From: Ficedula albicollis
Taxonomy: Eukaryota > Chordata > Aves > Passeriformes > Muscicapidae
NCBI RefSeq assembly: GCF_000247815.1
Contig: NC_021683.1
Coordinates: 11,140,503-11,204,502, forward strand
Direction: 5' to 3'
DNA length: 64,000 nucleotides
Below the pieces are notes generated by a model. The model saw only the letters and a list, made by a program, of their open reading frames with translations, was not told the DNA's origin and did no database searches. Shown one piece after another: positions 53,701 through 64,000 of the stretch. Position numbers and translations under genes: made by a program. Position 1 is the first letter of the stretch. Every line of letters starts with the position of its first letter.

Positions 53701-54819
53701 ACAGCTGTGGCACATGCTTGCCCTGAGATTTCCCAGTGCCTCAGTCCTCAGCAGCATCTCAACTGACATGGCTCCATCTTTGCCTCTTTAAAATTCCATG
53801 TGGAGAATTTCATGTTTTCTCTCTGTGCTTGCAATGTGATGAAAGGGGGAAAATTAAAGGGAATAGGATGCTCACAGTAACATATTTGCATTGCTATTGT
53901 TAAACCTGTGTCAAGAGCTTAGAACTTCCCATAGAAAAATTTGTACTTGGAGGAAATCTGGAAAGAAAGGGCTTGGCCCTGGAGGGAATTTCATAAAATA
54001 CCATATTAAGACATGTCAATTGGGTTCTTAAATTACACAAAGGCAAAGCAAATAGTATACATCAGTGGCTTGAAGTGCTCTTTTGTAATCAAATGATTTG
54101 TGTTTCAAACCTGAAATTTGACACATAATTCATTTCTTCAGTAGATTTATTTTGTATGATTTTTTTCCATTTTTACAAAAAAAAGATAGATTGCTTCATA
54201 ATGTAATAGAATTAAATTATTATGGCACACATTTTTAAATCTGTCTAAATTTATTTTTTTCCCCACATTGTACAATACGTGTCTCCAATTTTACAATTTG
54301 CGTCCTGCAACTTTTATCTCTGACATGTTTGCTTAATATTTGGATGACTGCCATGGTGTGCACAAATTAGGCCGCCTCTTTTGAAGTGCCAAGCCCCTTA
54401 TCCATTACATTTCCCAATGCTTTCAACAGCCATTCAAGCTGGAACAGAAGGTTCCTTCCCTGCACTGTGCAGGACAGGGCCACTAAGTCACGTGTGCATT
54501 TTGAGGGTTGAGCATCCAACCTGCTGCTTGGTTCTCACAAATACTGCTCCTGGATCTTGCACATGAAGATTTCCCACACAAGTATAATTTAAAGAATGGT
54601 TTTCAACTCCAGCAGGAAAAGTTTAGTGCTCAGTACAAATCTGTCTCCTAAGCACTTAGGACAGATTTTAAGCAGAGTGGATCAGCAGCTGGCGGCTCCT
54701 GAAAACACAGGGAAGTCCTTTCCAATAGGCACGTACAAGCAGCTATCATCCGGCAGATGCTCTTAGTTCACTTTCCTCCTTTCCAATTCCATGCTTGAGT
54801 CACAATGTTTTGTACCTGC
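47771..54819. other. Non-coding stretch, no gene seen
   Basis: No supported gene. A CpG-containing near-palindrome at 49219-49233 is noted. GC is modestly raised around 48560-48900, 50050-50160 and 52430-52700. No recognised interspersed repeat. Confidence 0.65.
49219..49233. promoter_or_regulatory. CpG-containing near-palindrome GTTACGCGTAGCAAC
   Basis: The centre TACGCGTA is a perfect 8-base palindrome with two CpGs in a CpG-poor window. The outer GTTAC..GCAAC pairing loosely resembles the X-box recognised by RFX factors, but does not fully match its consensus. A chance word is quite possible. Confidence 0.25.
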
Positions 54820-54929
54820 ATTGCACAACCTAAAGGTCCACGCAGCACTTTAGTCACCATGCGGGTGAGTAAGAGATTGGTCACCCCAAACTCCGGTTCC
54901 ATTGCGCAAATCGCGCAGAGGATGCGCGT
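54820..54929. promoter_or_regulatory. CpG cluster with C/EBP-like and NRF1-like motifs
   Basis: Eight CpGs fall within 88 bases (54841-54928), the densest cluster seen in the window. ATTGCGCAAA (54901-54910) contains TTGCGCAA, the palindromic C/EBP core, and ATTGCACAAC (54820-54829) is a near variant. Three GCGC words at 54904, 54913 and 54924 form TGCGCA, CGCGCA and TGCGCG, which resemble NRF1 half-sites. Open frames cross it on both strands, including GTCACCATGCGGGTGAGT at 54854-54871, which has a donor-like GTGAGT after an ATG. No protein family was recognised. It may be an enhancer, a small exon or a recent insertion whose CpGs have not decayed. Confidence 0.4.
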
Positions 54930-57699
54930 GGGACAGCCCCAGGAACACAGCTCAAACACACTCTGTGTTACAACATCATGTGTGCTGTGCTGTCATTTGA
55001 TACTTCCAACAGGTTCATGCTGAGGATTGCCTCTGTTCTGCATGTCCCCATCCCTCAGGCTGTGGAACAGCCACGGCTGCTGCTGCAGTCTAAGGCAGGC
55101 AGGGAGCACTTCCCAGGGCAAGAGCAGCTTTGCCCAGATGTCCCTTGGTAGCAGAGATGGAGGAGACCAGGGTGGAGAACTCCCCAGCCACAGAAAATAC
55201 ACAGGCACACCTCAGCAGCAGGGTGGGCAATTATTCAGTTTGTGCCTGTGAAAAGCCTGCTGCTGAGCCCCTTTCTGGTCTCAGGCTTCTCTTCTCCAGG
55301 TACAAAAGAGACATTTGTCCAGACAGATGTATGATCAGAGATCCCTGAGAACTGCCCAGAATTCTCATACATGCAGTGATGTACAAGGTGCAGGACAGGG
55401 GAAAACAAAGCCATTTTCTAAGGCCTAGGACTCTAAAATCTCATTTTCTTCAGCCATATTGCTATTCTTATTATGAAAAGTATGTAAAACTACTAGCATG
55501 CATCTAACCACTACCTAAGTCAAACTTACTATCAAGGCATAATACTTGTTTTCAGTGGAAGGAACACATCCCTGCCTCAAACAATGAGCACAAGAGCTCT
55601 TTCAAAGAGAATAGAACAAGATATCTTTTTATATACTACAGGCCAAATTACTTCCCTCACTGAAGGGTGTAAAAGTTTCCTAGAGAGGAATGAATATGAG
55701 TGTTTAATTTAAAAATTATTTGCTATTCTGCCATATAATCTCAAAATCCTGAACCTTCGTCATCAGAGTGAGACAAGCTGCTTCTTTTTCCCCTCCCTTG
55801 TTGTATATACTGTAGCCAGTGTTGTTACCATGCAAAAGGTACATGTTTGTATTTCCCTCTATTCCAAAACACTATTCATCGAGCTGTAACAACACAAGTG
55901 TCTACATTCTCCAGGCTTGACTGAATGCATCAATTGTTCTTCATGTTCATGAGAGGCTTCACATCTGAGGTTGAGAAATATTTCTACTGTAAACATCAGA
56001 TCAAGGAGCACAAATTCAGCTTTCATTTCTCTCCATAGTGATTTTTGCATACAACTTATGATACAAAGGTGAGTCAATATGTACTACAGCAGCAATAAAA
56101 TCTCTCAATAGAAAGAAATTCCGTCTTGTTAATACTTCAGTTGCCTCTTTAAACTAAAGATTTGCTGCTGTGCCTGTGAATGGCCAGTTCAGTTGTAAGG
56201 CTCACAATGTAACTTTACTGTCCTGAAGAAACGTGGTCATGAAATTTCTTCTTGATAAACTTGTTTGAATAAGAGTGGTCAAGAAGACTTCAGTTTCAAA
56301 CCTTTAAACCCATAGATGCATGTGGATGTAAGTATTAAGGAGCAGAAAAAACAAGAACTAGTGCAGCTCTGAGACAAAACCTAGTATGCCCTGTCTATTT
56401 AATGTGCTTGAGTTTTTTCCCTGTGAAAAGGGAATTGGTTATTCATTATTCGTTTATTCAATTATGTGCTACTGAACAATCATATGTATAGGTCACTTGT
56501 ACAAATTACATATGTGCACAGTGTTTTCTTTTTTGTATAGGTAGTGTGCATGTCAAACCTCATTACCAAGCACATAGTAAGTTCTTACCATCTGCTCAAG
56601 ATACTTGTTTTCAAAGTCTGATTTTCACTGTTCCAGTTCTACCCACTCTTACCAACACACCCATCTCAGTGTCATGCATAACCAGAAGCCACTGAAATTT
56701 CACCTGAAATCCTTAATGAACCTCTTCACCTGAGAGATGCTAGGATGCTCTCTTAAAATAAGTGACCATTGGCTTAAAATAATGTAGGAGACACAACAAT
56801 CCATTTTTCTAGTTGTTAAATCACGGCATTATGTAGTTATAACAAAAAAACCCTCCAATTTCCCTTCATCAGCCACATATCTAAATCAGTCTAAGTTTTA
56901 CTATTAAAGAGTCTCTCTAGGTACACTGCTCTGTCGCAGACCTGAACTCAAAATCATTTATTTAACATCTGTCTCACAATAATTTCTTAAAGATTTACTT
57001 CCTTTAAACACAACTGGGACATGATCCTCCCTTGTGTCAATCTGCAATATTCTTAAAAATGACAGTAAAAGATGTTATGAATTCAAAACCAAAACTGACA
57101 CCAATAAATTTCAGTGACTTATTTCTCTTGCATTATTCCTGCTTGGCTGCTCCTAGAAGGAGATGAACTGTAGAGACACTCAGAGGCAATTTAGTGGTAT
57201 TACAGAAGGACCCATTCAGTCTGGATTGAAAAGATCCTCTCAAAATCACAGGATTTTTTTTGGGGGGGGTGGTGGGGTGTGTAGTAAGTAAAATTTCTCA
57301 CATGAGAAACCCCAGGTCACTGGTGGAGTATGCAGCAATGTCTGGCACACTGTGCCCTGAGAGCAGGTAATGCGTTCATAACTCTACCTGGTTACTTCAG
57401 ACTAAAAAGTTGCTTTTCTTTCACCTAAGAGGTCATCTTTGCAAATTTATTGAGGGAATGGGTTGCCTCCATAAAACCAATAATATATTAAAAGTATGAA
57501 CATTTTCCAGCTGTTACAAAGTTTTCATGTCAAGCTACAATGGCATTTCTATGGGCTTGTCCTCTTTTTTCTCCCTGGAAATTTTGCCTGGGCTGAATGC
57601 AAACACTCTGGACATTGTTCTAGGATTTCTGGGAACCCAGACATAACTATTTCCAGACTGATGGACATACAGAAACGCCAAACCTGTGGCTACTGAGCA
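54930..57699. other. Non-coding stretch, no gene seen
   Basis: No supported gene. GC is raised at about 55020-55300, where one word (CTTCTCTTCTCCAGG at 55286) recalls CR1 but its flanks do not. A G8 run followed by GGTGGGG at 57262-57277 sits next to a T run. Confidence 0.65.
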
Positions 57700-58040
57700 A
57701 GTATGGACCAAGTGCCCAGCACGAGCACCCATGGAGGGCACAGGGCACGTGCTGGAGGTCTGGGGCACCTGGATTTGTTGTAAATGCCCAGAACACCTGC
57801 ACTGCACCTGAGCACATCTTTCACTCCAGGAACTCCTGCACAGAAACAGGACCTGAGCTTGCTGCTGCCCTCCCCTCTGCCAGTAGCCCTGCTCCAGCTC
57901 CCAGCTGCCCTCCCATCCCTACCCTGGCTGTACCAGTTCTGCTGAGCCTGCAGGGCTGGGCTGCTCTGCAAGCCCCTCCACCAACTCAGCACCCAGAGCA
58001 GCACCTGCCCTGGGCAGCCACGCCAGGCAGCATTGGCAAA
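57700..58040. other. GC-rich patch
   Basis: This is a clearly GC-rich interval dominated by CCTGC, CAGCC and CTGCCC words, with only a handful of CpGs. It is therefore compositionally unlike a CpG island. A 117-codon minus-strand frame (57690-58043) is rich in Gly, Ala, Ser and Arg, as expected from composition. No repeat consensus was recognised. Confidence 0.5.
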
Positions 58041-58446
58041 CAAAGAGATTCAGCTGATATTGCAAACGTTAACATTTTATCAAGGCTCTCATAATGTTTG
58101 TTGTTCTTGTACTTGAACTTCTGGAGCCAGAGAATTGCGTGAGAATCGCAACTTTTAATTTTAAAAAAAACATCTTCAGATTAGAACTTTGCAGCTGAAA
58201 AAGTGTAAATTATCTGATGACCTGACTGGAGACTATTGCTTGTCCAAACACATAGAATAAAAGAGCTTGCAAAAGTGACCTTAGAGATTAATAGGCATAG
58301 GTGTATAAAAAGAATTTATATTTTCTTCCTTGTTAATAGTTTTTAAGCCACTCATAAAATCATCAATAACTTTGAAAGTCCATATCCTGCTGATATATGA
58401 CAATTTTGTGTAGATGAAAGTTTGATTTAAATATATGTTTTTTTCT

Positions 58447-58469
58447 GGGGGGGGCGCGGGGGGGAAGGG
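58447..58469 (+). other. G-rich run able to form a G-quadruplex
   Basis: Eight G's, CGC, seven G's, AA and GGG follow a T run. This satisfies the pattern of four or more G-triplets separated by 1-7 bases. Such runs are rare in this AT-rich window. No promoter or transcript end can be tied to it. Confidence 0.75.
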
Positions 58470-61400
58470 TTGTCTTTGAACTGTTAATAGCAAATGATGC
58501 ACAAAACATTTCCCTAGATGGAGGCATTGGGAAATCATCACAAGTGCTTGTGCTGAGATGTTTCTCACACTGAATGCCTGAGGTCCATTCCCAAAAGCCT
58601 GGAGGGCCAATTCCAGCTGGCTGCTGGGTTGCCTCTGTGCCAGCCTACTACACTGCTTCAGATAGGCGTGCTTTGGATTCAATCAGCATGCAGAGACCAT
58701 GGACCCTCCTAATTTTTGTCAAAGATCAAGGAGAGACAACTGAGGAAGAAAAGAAAATGGTAGTATTCTCAGTCCTATAGTTTAATGCAAACTTTTGTCA
58801 GAGATGACAACTATATTTTCATTTTTATCCTTAATAACAATGTTTGCGGGAAGAGTTGATTTTCTAAAGTGAAATAACTAGAAGTCTAAAATTTTACATA
58901 TATATTTAAATTAATATGAAAATCTAGGAACACAGATGAGATAATCTTTATAGGTATTAAAAAAAATAGTCCAGATGTATCAGCTTATAGATTTGTTTCT
59001 CTTTTTCCAATAGTACAATTCAGAAGAAACTGACTGAAGTCGGTGGTGACACATCAGCATAAGAATGGAAAGAGTAGATGGAAAATCCATCACAACTGGA
59101 GTATGGGATTAAATCTGGTCTTTCCTCCCTCAACCACAGCACAGTCACAGAGCTCCAGCCAAGTTAAGGTACTTAAGAAGGGAAATGAGACTCACTGTAT
59201 AATACAGAGGTCTTGGGGAAGCTGCCCATGTGACTGAAATCCTGTTTCATTGATGGCAGCCTGTGCGGGTGCTGCAGGAGGGCTCTGCCTCGCCCAGCAG
59301 CTCTGCCCCATGCAGTGCCCACCATGAAGCTGCAGTGCTGCCTCCTGACAGGAGCCCACATCACTGACACATCATGCTCAGTGCCTGTACACAAGAACAG
59401 GCAACTGAAACGTTTTCAGCCATCTCAAATGCCATCACTACTATATGAATCTTGTTTTCAGGGTGACTCACAGCTTCCTGAGACATCTAACCTCAAATAA
59501 GCTGGGCAGACCTAGTAATCCTCTCTCTGCATTTTATATTTTCCTGGAGTTACTGTGCCATGCTCCTTCACACAAAACCCTGATGAAAAACACTAAGTGC
59601 TCAACCAACTAGTGAGCAGCCAGGCTGTGGTCCTGAACCCCCTGGATAGAGCCCTGATTAGCTGTGCCAGGAAGGATTGCAGGATTGAAGCTCTGATTGT
59701 ACTTAAATTACCATGAGCTATCTTAGTTGTGTTGGTGCCTAAAGAGCCATCACTTCCCCACAGAATCAGCTCCCTACACATCCAGAGCCAAAACTGAACT
59801 TGGCAGAGAAGCTGGGGCAGGGGCTCTAGGTGGCATTTTTCCTGCCCTATGTTTGCCAGCTGTCCTGCATCTTGTCCCCCCACCACCAAACCCTGGTGTC
59901 TAAGCCCCCACACCCCCAAACACACCTCATCAACCATGCAGCAATAAGCACTCCCAAAAATTCCTCACCCACAGAACACAGCTGACCTTCAGAAGAACAA
60001 GATAGCAAGGACTCCATCAAATTCCTTCCCAAGCTTCTTTGCTGTGGCACCCATACAGAGTGTGACAACTCCTGGCTAGCTTAGATGTGCTAAAGCCTCT
60101 GCTTGTTGCTCTGACCCTCAGTGTTGTTTGTGTATTTCTGTTTTCCTGGCTCACGGGACTGACTTGCCTCTCATCTGTGCTTCTACAGTGCCAAGCACAA
60201 TAATATTCCTGAGCCCAGAGAAGCATTTCAGTCTGTAACTACAGCTCCCCAACACCAGAATGCTGTAAATAAGACATGATGACTTGTGTCTACTTCTCTT
60301 GCCAAAGAATCACTAAATGTCATTCCTTTACTTCAGGAGAAGAGCGTGATCTTCATTTGAGCACATTATTGTCTTACTTATGAGCATCCAAATTTAGTAT
60401 ATTTCTCAAAGCAGCTTGACAGTGGATTCCACCACAAATGTGAATGCACACACATTTTTGACTTCATGTAGTCACCCTTTTTTTTGCTGGCAATGGATGG
60501 TTCTAAATACTGGCAGCACAGGCAGAAGTAGCTCCTGTGTACTGCAAGAGGAATTACATTTTCCACTGACTGTCCTTAGCAAATGGACACTCCAATGGGA
60601 GTCTGTAGCACAAGACCCCTAACATGCTGCCCACTGCCTTTTTCTTGCTTCTCAGCCCCCAGAACTGTTCCCCCAAGGCTCTGAAGGTTCTGGGAGCAGC
60701 AATGCTGTGCATTCCCACAGCTTTTCTCTGCCCTCCAAGGCTGACAGGGGAGCTGGGGGCTGCCTGGACAGGGCAGAGCTGCCCGAGATCCAGGACACCT
60801 CATCTGAATGTACCAAGGCTGCTGCTTGTATTCCAGTGGGCTTGCATGCCCACTTTTGATCTGTTTCTCCATGAGGATGTCTAACATAACTCTAATGTCT
60901 GTAGTGCCTATAACTAATAAGAGATACTGAATCTTCCCTAAATATCTTGCCTCACTTTTATTCTAAGACTATCATGACTACACCGCCACTACTAATACAG
61001 ACCCTTTACAATCACTAATGGATTAATCTTCACTGCACTGTTGTAGAGATAGAAAACAAAAGCGCAGAGATAAAGCAAATTGCTATTTAGGTCAGAGACA
61101 CAGTAAAAAGAAAAAAAGCCACTCCAGAATTTCCAGTTCCTTGATGTTCATATGTCTGCATTGCAGCTCAGGCATTTTGCTATGACTTCTGGTTTAAATT
61201 TCTTCATAGATTTTTAATGTACCAGAGCTGAAACTTCTCAATATTATTAAAAAAATATTTTCAATTGCACAGAATGCTAAACTTCCACAGAAAATCATAA
61301 TACAATAAAAAAAAAACCTGGTTTAGTCAGCATTTTTCATGCAACAGTTCTGGCAACAAAGCTACCAAAGTAAGTTATGATTTTGTTAAGATTTCATTGT

Positions 61401-61787
61401 AGGAAATAATGACCTCTTCAGTAAAACCAACTTTAAAACAAATCTATTTATAGGCAGGAAATTATTTGTTATTTTAATGGCGTAGAGATACTAAAAAACT
61501 TGTGAGAGTAGGGTCAGATAGGAATCCAGGGCATGGTCATTGAATTCACACTAAACCCCCAACCTTCCCTAGGAGTGAGCTTTTGTGTGGTTGTTTTTAT
61601 TTCTGAACAGGGAAAGGAGTCTGGGTTTTCAGAATAACATTTTTCTGCTGAATGGTCTAAATTGATTGACATATATACATATATACACATGAATACTAAT
61701 GAGAAATATGCCCAAACATGTATACTTGTGGAGACAACTAAGTTAATGCTACTGTTCAGTGTTTTTTTGTTCCCAGTCAAGCATATG

Positions 61788-61801
61788 AAAAAAAAAAAAA
61801 A
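61788..61801. repeat. Poly-A run (14 A)
   Basis: A simple homopolymer with no recognised retroposon body upstream. Confidence 0.9.
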
Positions 61802-61956
61802 TTTATCTTAAAGCTATTGGAGCCCCCCCCACTAAATCTGCTCTAGATTTCCCATTCCTTCACTTTTCTGTTTCAGCTATCCTGCACTGGTGCTTCATTC
61901 TTCAATGGGAAAGGCAGAAAATTAAAATCAATAACTTCATTATGTTTACAGTGTTG

Positions 61957-61971
61957 TTTTTTTTTTTTTTT
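61957..61971. repeat. Poly-T run (15 T)
   Basis: A simple homopolymer in a very AT-rich setting. Confidence 0.9.
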
Positions 61972-63969
61972 AACCTCAGTTTTCCCAGTCTTAATTTCTT
62001 TACTACAACTTAAAAAAAATCACTGCTTGTTTTTACTGAAATACTCCATCCTTATTCCTTTCATGCAAAAGGTCGGGAATATGGAAGTGTATATCTTAAT
62101 TTTTTATAATGTATATTCTGAAAGGACTAAATTATAAATCTGTCTGCTTTCACAAAATGTCCAACAGAATATAGTATGAACAAACATTTTTATAGCATCT
62201 TCTCCTGCAAAAATAATAATTTTTACTTTAAAATGGAACAATTACCATTGATATTTTAAATTCATATTCTTTTTCTGACAACAAAAATTTTTCCTTCACA
62301 GTTCTTTTTGGTTTTTGCATATACAAAAAATAAATAATTGACATTTTGTACTATGTGAACTTCATGTATTATTAATTTGATGGAAATGAACACATGATGG
62401 AGCACCTTCTTTATCTCTGTGATTGTTTTCAGAGATATGTCAGTAACACTGATATTGAATTGTATGATGTGTCCTAGGGACTGTAACATTTCAACAAAAT
62501 ATCTCCAGAAATATATGTGCACCCACAATGTCATCTAACAAACTCACCTATCATTAAAGTCATCTCCAGTAAATGTGAGCTTGAATTTGCAAGGCAAATC
62601 TAAAAAGCTATGAAAGGAAAGCTGAAGATAAAAAATTATTAATATAGAAATAGAGGCTTAGAGATTATTCCTCCTATAATTCTAATGAGACAATAAAAAT
62701 CCAGAGATTCAGCCTTGACAGTAACACAGAACTTTCTTCTCAGGAATATTTGGGTCCTTCATTAAATTAAATTATATACTATGTGCTATTTCTATCTCAT
62801 CCAAAATTCTGGCATCTCCTGATAATGTATTCTCCCACTGATATGCACACTTGTAATCACTGTTTTACATTAATGGGATTATGGGTGTTTTGTATCTAGG
62901 AGAGAATACAATTTTAATTTTTTTTTTCTCCAAGAGTGGTTGCTTACGATGCACTTGGAAACTGAGATATATTATGGTTTCTCCCTAAACATGAATTAAG
63001 TCTCTACTGTACAACATGTCATACTTGCCTGAAAGCAAAAATGCTGCCTACTAAGCAATAGACACCCTAATTAAAGTTGCCCAGCATAATATCAGCCCAT
63101 TAGTTTAAACTAAAGAGAATAATGGAGCTGGTATTAGGATACCACAAAACATAACCTAGGGTCAAACAAAGATTACTTTGCTTTGGGTAATTTTTTTTTT
63201 TTAATGTATACATTTTCAACAAATATTTCAGAAGCTTTCCAAAGCCAAATATAGATAATAAAATGCTTGTCAGCTTTTAAGGCTCTGCCAAAGCAAAAAT
63301 GATACAAAACAGCAATAAACTAATTGTCAATCAGATGCTTTCACAGGAACATTTTGCAATAATGAGATATAATAAATATTCATCAAGACATAGTCTATAA
63401 AGGCACATAGGAGCATATTTTATGCCTGTGTGTAACACATTATGCTGGACAGTTACAGCTGATTGTGGAACGGTAGCAGGCTTATAAAGCTTTCCAGAAT
63501 ATTTACAGTCTCTTTATCCCTTATACATAGTCTAGAAAATATGAACACTTGTAAATGGTGGGGAAAGGAGGGAGTAAATATTGTGCACTTTCAGCCCAGT
63601 CCTTTTCACAAGGCATTCTTTAAGGAGGATGGGAAAAGGTCCAGAAAATAAGTGACCTTGGAATTCCCATTTACGAACTTCTTTCATCTGTAATCACATC
63701 TTTAATGGTGCAATTTCAGACATTCCCAGATTAACTGTTTCAGATTTAAAATACCTTACAAACAGAACAATACTGTATGAGGTAATACAACTGAACAATA
63801 ACAATGCAGTAATACGCCGAATTATCACCGACTAAAATAAATATTTTTGGGTTTGGGGTTTTTTTTCAATATGATTTTGACCCAGACAATTAAACAAATA
63901 AACAACTAAATTATCCAGGTTCATTTTAAACCCTTGTTTGGCACTTTAAGAAACAGCCACGTGTCTCAA

Positions 63970-64000
63970 AACTGTCCTGGTTTGGAGGACAGTTATCTGC
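63970..64000 (+). mobile_element. Possible edge of an endogenous-retrovirus LTR, cut by the window end
   Basis: The final bases contain TGTCCTGGTTTGGAGGACAG, which I associate from memory with the start of long terminal repeats of songbird endogenous retroviruses; LTRs typically begin with TG. The nine-base inverted pair AACTGTCCT (63970-63978) and AGGACAGTT (63986-63994) is directly visible. Only about 30 bases lie in the window, so neither family nor completeness (solo LTR or provirus) can be judged, and no retroviral coding sequence is present. Confidence 0.35.

Larger units (their letters stand above)
58041..63969. other. Non-coding AT-rich stretch, no gene seen
   Basis: No supported gene. 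Included are the G-rich run at 58447-58469, homopolymers at 61788-61801 (A), 61957-61971 (T) and 63191-63202 (T), and mildly GC-raised intervals at 59230-59350, 59600-59960 and 60640-60850. The part 61900-63500 is the most AT-rich segment of the window. Confidence 0.65.

Noticed and set aside
54835..54860. miRNA-like minus-strand word with an AAAGTGC seed
   Set aside because: Beyond the seed it does not match a known miRNA, and no precursor hairpin is visible around it.
55280..55305. CR1-like word CTTCTCTTCTCCAGG
   Set aside because: The flanking bases on both sides do not follow the CR1 order, so a single short match is not enough.
58125..58170. Word pattern GAGAATCGCAACTTTTAATTTT recalling an ancient amniote repeat
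   Set aside because: Too short and AT-rich to separate from chance without a profile search.
58250..58305. Possible degraded CR1 3' terminus (ACATAGAATAAAAG .. GACCTTAGAGATTA)
   Set aside because: Resemblance covers only about 40 bases with gaps, and the expected continuation is absent.
1..64000. Prokaryotic operons, CRISPR arrays, phage or plasmid modules
   Set aside because: Composition, CpG depletion, CR1 and MIR elements and the lack of long ATG-started frames all point to vertebrate nuclear DNA; no regularly spaced repeat array is present.

Overview
This window reads as non-coding vertebrate nuclear DNA, most likely from a bird and possibly a songbird. It is AT-rich and strongly depleted in CpG, with many A/T homopolymer runs and very few recognisable transposon copies. 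Two elements, near 46.2 kb and 47.2-47.8 kb, end in the 3' terminus typical of avian CR1 LINEs. Two old copies of the amniote tRNA-derived MIR-type SINE lie near 19.0 kb and 37.8-38.1 kb. The last 30 bases resemble, from memory, the edge of a songbird endogenous-retrovirus LTR.

I find no protein-coding gene, tRNA, rRNA, recognised miRNA or snoRNA, and no CRISPR array or prokaryotic-style operon. The longest open stretches (10150-10827, 15457-16134 and 26776-27375) begin at GTG or TTG rather than ATG, resemble no protein family I know, and two of them lie where local GC is high. Short exons with long introns cannot be excluded by eye, so the window is either intergenic or inside a very large intron.

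Layout: 1-19 kb is AT-rich background with three small GC-rich patches (about 3.2, 10.2-10.8 and 15.4-15.8 kb) and a long T/G-only tract at 13.3 kb. 19-38 kb has the two MIR-type SINEs, a possible older amniote repeat at 33.4 kb, two perfect hairpins (25.9 and 29.7 kb) and a homeodomain-type palindrome (36.7 kb). 38-48 kb has an A/C-only tract, a TG/TA microsatellite and the two oppositely oriented CR1 copies. 48-64 kb has an unusual CpG cluster with C/EBP-like and NRF1-like motifs (54.8-54.9 kb), a GC-rich patch (57.7-58.0 kb), a G-quadruplex-capable run (58.4 kb) and the possible LTR edge.

There are no genes here to work together. The best candidates for function are regulatory: the CpG cluster at 54.8 kb, the full-length MIR copy at 37.8-38.1 kb with its Pol III promoter boxes still readable, and the TAATTAATTA palindrome at 36.7 kb. 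I did not find an undescribed multi-gene system.
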